Origin: Candidatus Poseidonia alphae
GTDB taxonomy: Archaea; Thermoplasmatota; Poseidoniia; Poseidoniales; Poseidoniaceae
Assembly: GCA_002505405.1 (NCBI GenBank)
Contig: DAVD01000044.1
Location: 1 to 36,243, forward strand
Length of the DNA stretch: 36,243 nt
Direction: 5' to 3'
In this document: positions 32,069-36,243 of the stretch, one piece after another
Layout of the letters: each line of letters starts with the position of its first letter
Position numbering within the stretch: position 1 is the first letter of the stretch
The notes under the pieces: generated by a model
Databases searched by the model: none
What the model was told of the DNA's origin: nothing
The model's input: the letters and a program-made list of their open reading frames with translations, nothing else
Made by a program: the position numbers and the translations under genes

Positions 32069-32076
32069 GTGATGCC

Positions 32077-35000
32077 TCACTGATTGTTGACCCAATCGTG
32101 CAGGGCTTCAATGTCCCATCCTTGGTCAAAGTAACCTTGTATTTCAGATTGCGTCCACTGAGGGAATTCCTTCATCGCTTGAGCCATCGTTGGGTCCACG
32201 TCTGCTGGAATTTCAGCAAGAACCTTATCGCTTGATCCTCCGACATACTCATCATCGTCTTCGTATTCGTCATCGAGCATGGAGTCAGCGCTGCCCTTTC
32301 GAGCGAGAACGACGACCAATGTACCAAGAACACCAATCACGACGACCAAGAGACCGACAATGAGGAGGAAATTGGATGAGTCATCTTCTTCCGCAACCTT
32401 GACGTTGAAAGCATCGTTGGCGTCGTTACCGTCGTACAATACATCGCCTGTGCCGTTCACGGAGACAACATAGTACATACCAGTGGTTTGTTCACCGAAG
32501 GGTTCGAGTACAATCTTGAACCATGCTTTCTCTCCGATTCCAAGTTCGGTGACTTCGATGGTTCCTTCTGAGGCCGGAGTCAGGCCGTTCATGACGGACT
32601 TCACCGTGAGTTGAGTTCCCCCCGCCATTGTGCCCGTATTGCGAACTTCAACCTCAAGGGTCATGGTGTCACCAACACGAGGGCTTTCATCAAGGCGGAC
32701 ATTCAAAATCTCAAAGGTAGCCTCTTCGTGAATGAAGGAGTACATCGATTTATGTTGGGCAATACTGGACACAATCGGTGAAATTGAACCGTCGTCCTGA
32801 GGTCCGCCACCGAGGCGTACGCCGGACCCAGCAGAGTCAACACCAGACACCCACATGACGATCTCAACGCCACCCATTTGGCTTTGAGGAGGGTCAAATT
32901 GTCCATCACTCAACGGCCACAAGTCAAGACACGTCGCCGAGCCAACATATCCACCAGGCGTAGTCCCAAGTTCAAGAGCCGCACTCTTTGGCTCTGCAGT
33001 TCCGAAAGCAGTAACGTATTCGCCCCATGGCAAGTCATTTTGAGGGTCGTCATAGAATTTCCAATTGACCATTAAATCTCCGTAGAACATGGCTTCTTGT
33101 TCCGCAACGGTCACTGAAATGTCGACGCAGTGGAAGGTAGCAGTGGACAATACATCGCTGATGATATCACCCGTTGCACCTTTTTGAGCCAGCCATGAAT
33201 TTGCGAGAACTGTTGGTGCGGTCCGGTCAACCTTTATGTTGAAGGTACTGCATCCATAAACGGTTGAATCATCGCAGAAACCAGCGGTGAAATCCTCTGC
33301 ACCAGTTGGAAGATTGACCAGCTTAAATTCATAGGTGTATTCGTTCGTGAACACCGGTGCTGTGATGTTGATTTCAAACACTCCGCCAGAGAAGTTGTGA
33401 TAGGTGGTTTCGCTGGATTGGAATACGTATCCTTTGTCCCTGCTCTCTTGGGTGTCAAGTGTTTCTAAACGTGTAATTTCCATGGTGAGTTCAGCTTCAG
33501 GGGTGACATATACACTGTTGAAGATGCCATCTTGGTAAGCGTATTGGCCCGAGAATTGGATGGTGTCCCCGGAGTAAATGAATCCTTGACGGATGTCTTG
33601 TGTGTAGGGTGCGCTCATGTCTTCAAAGTACGGCGTGATCATCAAGTCATTCACAGGGTCAGTGCGAACGTCGAGTCGAATTCCATCGCTGTAGTACCAC
33701 TTCTGGATGTAACGGCCAGGAGATGGAAGCATTCGGTAGAGTGCGTTGTCCAAGTCTTGCATAAACAACTCTGGCGTACTTTCTGCCGTCAAACCAACAA
33801 CGCCCCAGTCAATTCGAACTGGAATGTCTAGAATGAAGTCAGATTCGAACGGATCGATAAGAGCGGTTCCATCCATTGCACGAAGGGTCGGCCCCTCGTT
33901 ATCATCGTCTTCTTGAACGATTTCAATGTAAGGGCTGTCGGTCCACGCAGTATCATTGCGCGGGAAGTACCAAACGGTCATGTCATCACGAGTTTTGTCG
34001 AGAACGATCTTGAAGTAATCAACATCCCGCCATCCGTTATCGTCGTTTGCTTCTGCGAGAAGGTGGTACGTGTTCCCAGCGTACATGGTTTGGTTCCACT
34101 TTCCTTCCCATTGCATTGAAGCAGAGTTGAGGAAACTGTTTTCCTGGGAATCTTCAACGAAGAAGTTGCGTATTACCGGACTTTCGGACGACATGGACAC
34201 GTAGGTTACCTTGTCGTTCTCAAATCCAGGAGCGCCACCATCAATTGGGTTACCTGCTAGATCGTAGCCTTCAATCCAAAGCGATACCTTTCCTGCGGGG
34301 TCTTGTCCGACGTTGGCATAGTCGTTGAATTCTCCGGAGTAGTTTGCGGTTGGAGCCTCACCGTCCCCTTGGAGGGTGATGGTTGCGTACTCTGAAGCAT
34401 CTGGTATTCCATCGCTGTTGGCGTCGTGATCGTGTTCCACCCAGTAATGCAAGTCAAGTGTTGCTGGTGGATTGGGCAGATCTTGACTGCTCATTCGAAT
34501 CTCTTGAGTTTCTTGAGGAACAACCCATGTATCGTCAAGCAAGAGACGCCAATCGTCGTCTGTCCCAGGACTCAATACTTCAATATCCAGCAAATTTGGC
34601 TCATATGTATCGATCGTGATGTCAAATGGAATGGCACATGACTCATCGGGATTGTACATGGTAGGCGGGCAAAGAATATCGCCACCTTCGTAACCGCGTA
34701 AGGCGAATCGATACGTCTCAACTCCTGCTGCTGAACCAAGGTCAACATTCCAGTTAAAGTCGCCACCAATGATCCCCGAGCGGTTAGCGACCTCTTCCCA
34801 TTCAATGGTGATGTTTCCGTCGGTGTTGTTGACATGCTTGAGTTCTAGAACAAGGAAGTAGGCTGCAGGGTCTGGAGAGTATGGGAGGTCTTCAAGTCGG
34901 ACTTCACCCACGAGATTGATGTCTTGACCGGATTCTGCATTCGTTAGAGATTGTGCGACTCCAATGCTGTTTTGCAACTCAAAGGTTGTAATCCCTGCAT

Positions 35001-36243
35001 CGTTTTCAACGGCATTACCAACGCTTGGGTCAAACAAGAGAGCGTCAGGTAGGCCGTTAACGTTGCTTGCTGTTGTAAGCCCTGCATACATGCGGACAGC
35101 TTCAGTGTCATCCCAGTTTGAATTGACACGGAAATGCCAAGTCACTTGCTTTCCATTGGTGAATTCCGAAACTGAGGACGTGGATTCGAGCGTGATGAGG
35201 TCATGTTCGTCACTGGCTTCAGAGAATTGCATGAAGTCCGACCATGTGAGTTTGATGTAATCTGCTGGAGTCTCTAACGTCACCCAAGCTTCAGACAGTG
35301 CTGTTCCCGTCAATGGGTCAACAGCGTGCGTCGTGATGACTTCATAGATTTCTCCGTTTGGATAGAGTCCAGCTGGATTGTTCGTCACCGAGAGCGTGTT
35401 GGCGTATCCTGTGCTTGAGGACACAGACAATGCGCTCAACTGCACACCGCCTCCGGAATCAGAATGTACGGCGACCGGAACACGAGCATTGGCGCCCCCT
35501 CCAGTCCAAAGTGCAATTCCTTGGTTGAGTTCAATATCAAACCCGTCAAGAGCGTTAATGGTGGTGGAATAGTTGTAAACAACATCAAGACCAACCACAT
35601 TCAGAGAGGTCCCTGATGAGGCATTTGGTGAATTGACTGCGAACCGGAAGGTGACCCAATACCGTCCGAATTCGTCTTCATGGTTTCCTGCGACCGATGG
35701 ATTGGTCAGGAGGCTGTTGATGGCCTCTTTCAGCAGCAGTGGGGATTGAAGCGCATCGGTAATAATGATGCTTCTGTTCGGCATATCGCCCAAGGACACG
35801 GCTTGTGACCCCGCCATAAGGGAGAGCTCAAACCCTTCGGACGGATTTGAATTTGAGCGAATGGTAACGTCATCAAACGAAACATCAGCCGATGAAACTT
35901 CAGCTCCGGCAGGAAGCATGAAAAAGGCTCCTTCGGCCTCGCCGTTAACATTCAACGTCATGCTCGCATCGTCTGCTGCGTAGTTGATGTTGTCCACCTT
36001 GTTGAGGATAAAGTTCGTCTGGCGTCCAAACATTCCAAACGCAGGTTCAGTGAACCCATAGTCGACGTCGCCATCATCAGCAATGTCAATTCGCAGGTTT
36101 TCAGCGTGGTGTCCAAATTCCAAATCAAACCAAATACCGCTCACTTCACATGAACCCATGTAGGAAGTCATTGAAGTGAAGCCAAAGATTGGTGCCTCGA
36201 AATCGGTCTTTACGTCCACCGTTAAATTGACGTTCGAGGATTG
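32077..36243 (-). CDS. Large surface protein, C-terminally membrane-anchored (5' truncated by window)
   Basis: The frame is open to the window edge (codons continue upstream of the GTG at 36219), so the start and signal peptide are outside. The visible 1388 residues form a long series of Ig-like/beta-sandwich domains, rich in Asp, Asn, Thr and Gly. Before the anchor is a CARDB-like domain (FEILNVRLDESPRVGDTMTL, later VSVNGTGDVLYDGNDANDAF). A membrane helix of about 24 residues (NFLLIVGLLVVVIGVLGTLVVVLA) precedes a cytosolic tail of about 75 residues, which ends in a small Trp-containing helical segment (FPQWTQSEIQGYFDQGWDIE). No enzyme motif is seen. The stop lies just before the unrecognised gene. 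It is probably an S-layer-like, adhesin or sensor component of the cell envelope. Confidence 0.85.
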   Translation of the reverse strand, partial: QSSNVNLTVDVKTDFEAPIFGFTSMTSYMGSCEVSGIWFDLEFGHHAENLRIDIADDGDVDYGFTEPAFGMFGRQTNFILNKVDNINYAADDASMTLNVNGEAEGAFFMLPAGAEVSSADVSFDDVTIRSNSNPSEGFELSLMAGSQAVSLGDMPNRSIIITDALQSPLLLKEAINSLLTNPSVAGNHEDEFGRYWVTFRFAVNSPNASSGTSLNVVGLDVVYNYSTTINALDGFDIELNQGIALWTGGGANARVPVAVHSDSGGGVQLSALSVSSSTGYANTLSVTNNPAGLYPNGEIYEVITTHAVDPLTGTALSEAWVTLETPADYIKLTWSDFMQFSEASDEHDLITLESTSSVSEFTNGKQVTWHFRVNSNWDDTEAVRMYAGLTTASNVNGLPDALLFDPSVGNAVENDAGITTFELQNSIGVAQSLTNAESGQDINLVGEVRLEDLPYSPDPAAYFLVLELKHVNNTDGNITIEWEEVANRSGIIGGDFNWNVDLGSAAGVETYRFALRGYEGGDILCPPTMYNPDESCAIPFDITIDTYEPNLLDIEVLSPGTDDDWRLLLDDTWVVPQETQEIRMSSQDLPNPPATLDLHYWVEHDHDANSDGIPDASEYATITLQGDGEAPTANYSGEFNDYANVGQDPAGKVSLWIEGYDLAGNPIDGGAPGFENDKVTYVSMSSESPVIRNFFVEDSQENSFLNSASMQWEGKWNQTMYAGNTYHLLAEANDDNGWRDVDYFKIVLDKTRDDMTVWYFPRNDTAWTDSPYIEIVQEDDDNEGPTLRAMDGTALIDPFESDFILDIPVRIDWGVVGLTAESTPELFMQDLDNALYRMLPSPGRYIQKWYYSDGIRLDVRTDPVNDLMITPYFEDMSAPYTQDIRQGFIYSGDTIQFSGQYAYQDGIFNSVYVTPEAELTMEITRLETLDTQESRDKGYVFQSSETTYHNFSGGVFEINITAPVFTNEYTYEFKLVNLPTGAEDFTAGFCDDSTVYGCSTFNIKVDRTAPTVLANSWLAQKGATGDIISDVLSTATFHCVDISVTVAEQEAMFYGDLMVNWKFYDDPQNDLPWGEYVTAFGTAEPKSAALELGTTPGGYVGSATCLDLWPLSDGQFDPPQSQMGGVEIVMWVSGVDSAGSGVRLGGGPQDDGSISPIVSSIAQHKSMYSFIHEEATFEILNVRLDESPRVGDTMTLEVEVRNTGTMAGGTQLTVKSVMNGLTPASEGTIEVTELGIGEKAWFKIVLEPFGEQTTGMYYVVSVNGTGDVLYDGNDANDAFNVKVAEEDDSSNFLLIVGLLVVVIGVLGTLVVVLARKGSADSMLDDEYEDDDEYVGGSSDKVLAEIPADVDPTMAQAMKEFPQWTQSEIQGYFDQGWDIEALHDWVNNQ

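Overview
The window looks like a chromosomal fragment of a planktonic euryarchaeon, most likely Marine Group II (Poseidoniia, Thermoplasmatota). Archaeal markers seen directly are a CDP-archaeol synthase (CarS), a divergent TATA-binding-protein homologue, an archaeal-type TatD-related hydrolase and a pilin/archaellin-like C-terminus. Several very large secreted proteins, with Ig-like or thrombospondin type-3 repeats and a single C-terminal membrane anchor, fit the protein-degrading surface lifestyle described for this group. The taxonomic call is inference; no rRNA gene is present.

Layout. Positions 1-5947 (+ strand): a pilin-like C-terminus, a membrane family-2 glycosyltransferase, a small membrane protein, then three ATGA-overlapping genes (two secreted, anchored proteins with N-terminal Cys/His motifs and a four-helix membrane protein with conserved-looking histidines). 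6035-7882 (- strand): an ABC exporter. 8016-13634 (+): a 1872-residue subtilisin-like protease with about 15 calcium-binding repeats. 13696-13766: tRNA-Gly(TCC). 13893-18162 (+): CarS, an M28 lipoprotein peptidase, a membrane alpha/beta hydrolase and a MerT-like membrane protein. 18166-36243 (all - strand): a large surface protein, an unrecognised protein, a TBP homologue, a TatD-related hydrolase and an anchored NEW3-like protein, followed by an operon fabI - giant multidomain synthase - phosphopantetheinyl transferase. No gene-free stretch exceeds 300 bases.

The most notable system is that last operon (18166-28530). Its 2927-residue synthase carries KS-AT-(degenerate ACP-like)-KS-ACP-ACP-ACP-KR-DH. 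The missing enoyl reductase is supplied by an adjacent FabI, and the ACP-activating enzyme by the adjacent phosphopantetheinyl transferase. Together they would cover every step of a full reductive fatty-acyl elongation cycle, in an organism whose membrane lipids should be isoprenoid ethers (CarS is encoded 4 kb away). All three ACPs carry threonine where the phosphopantetheine-bearing serine is expected. No chain-release domain is visible. The product is unknown.

Other points of interest are the redox-like Cys/His secreted gene trio, a TBP homologue without most of the DNA-intercalating phenylalanines, and an in-frame unit loss in the protease repeat array. Gene starts were chosen by ribosome-binding site and signal-peptide position. 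All family calls were made by reading the sequence, without database searches.
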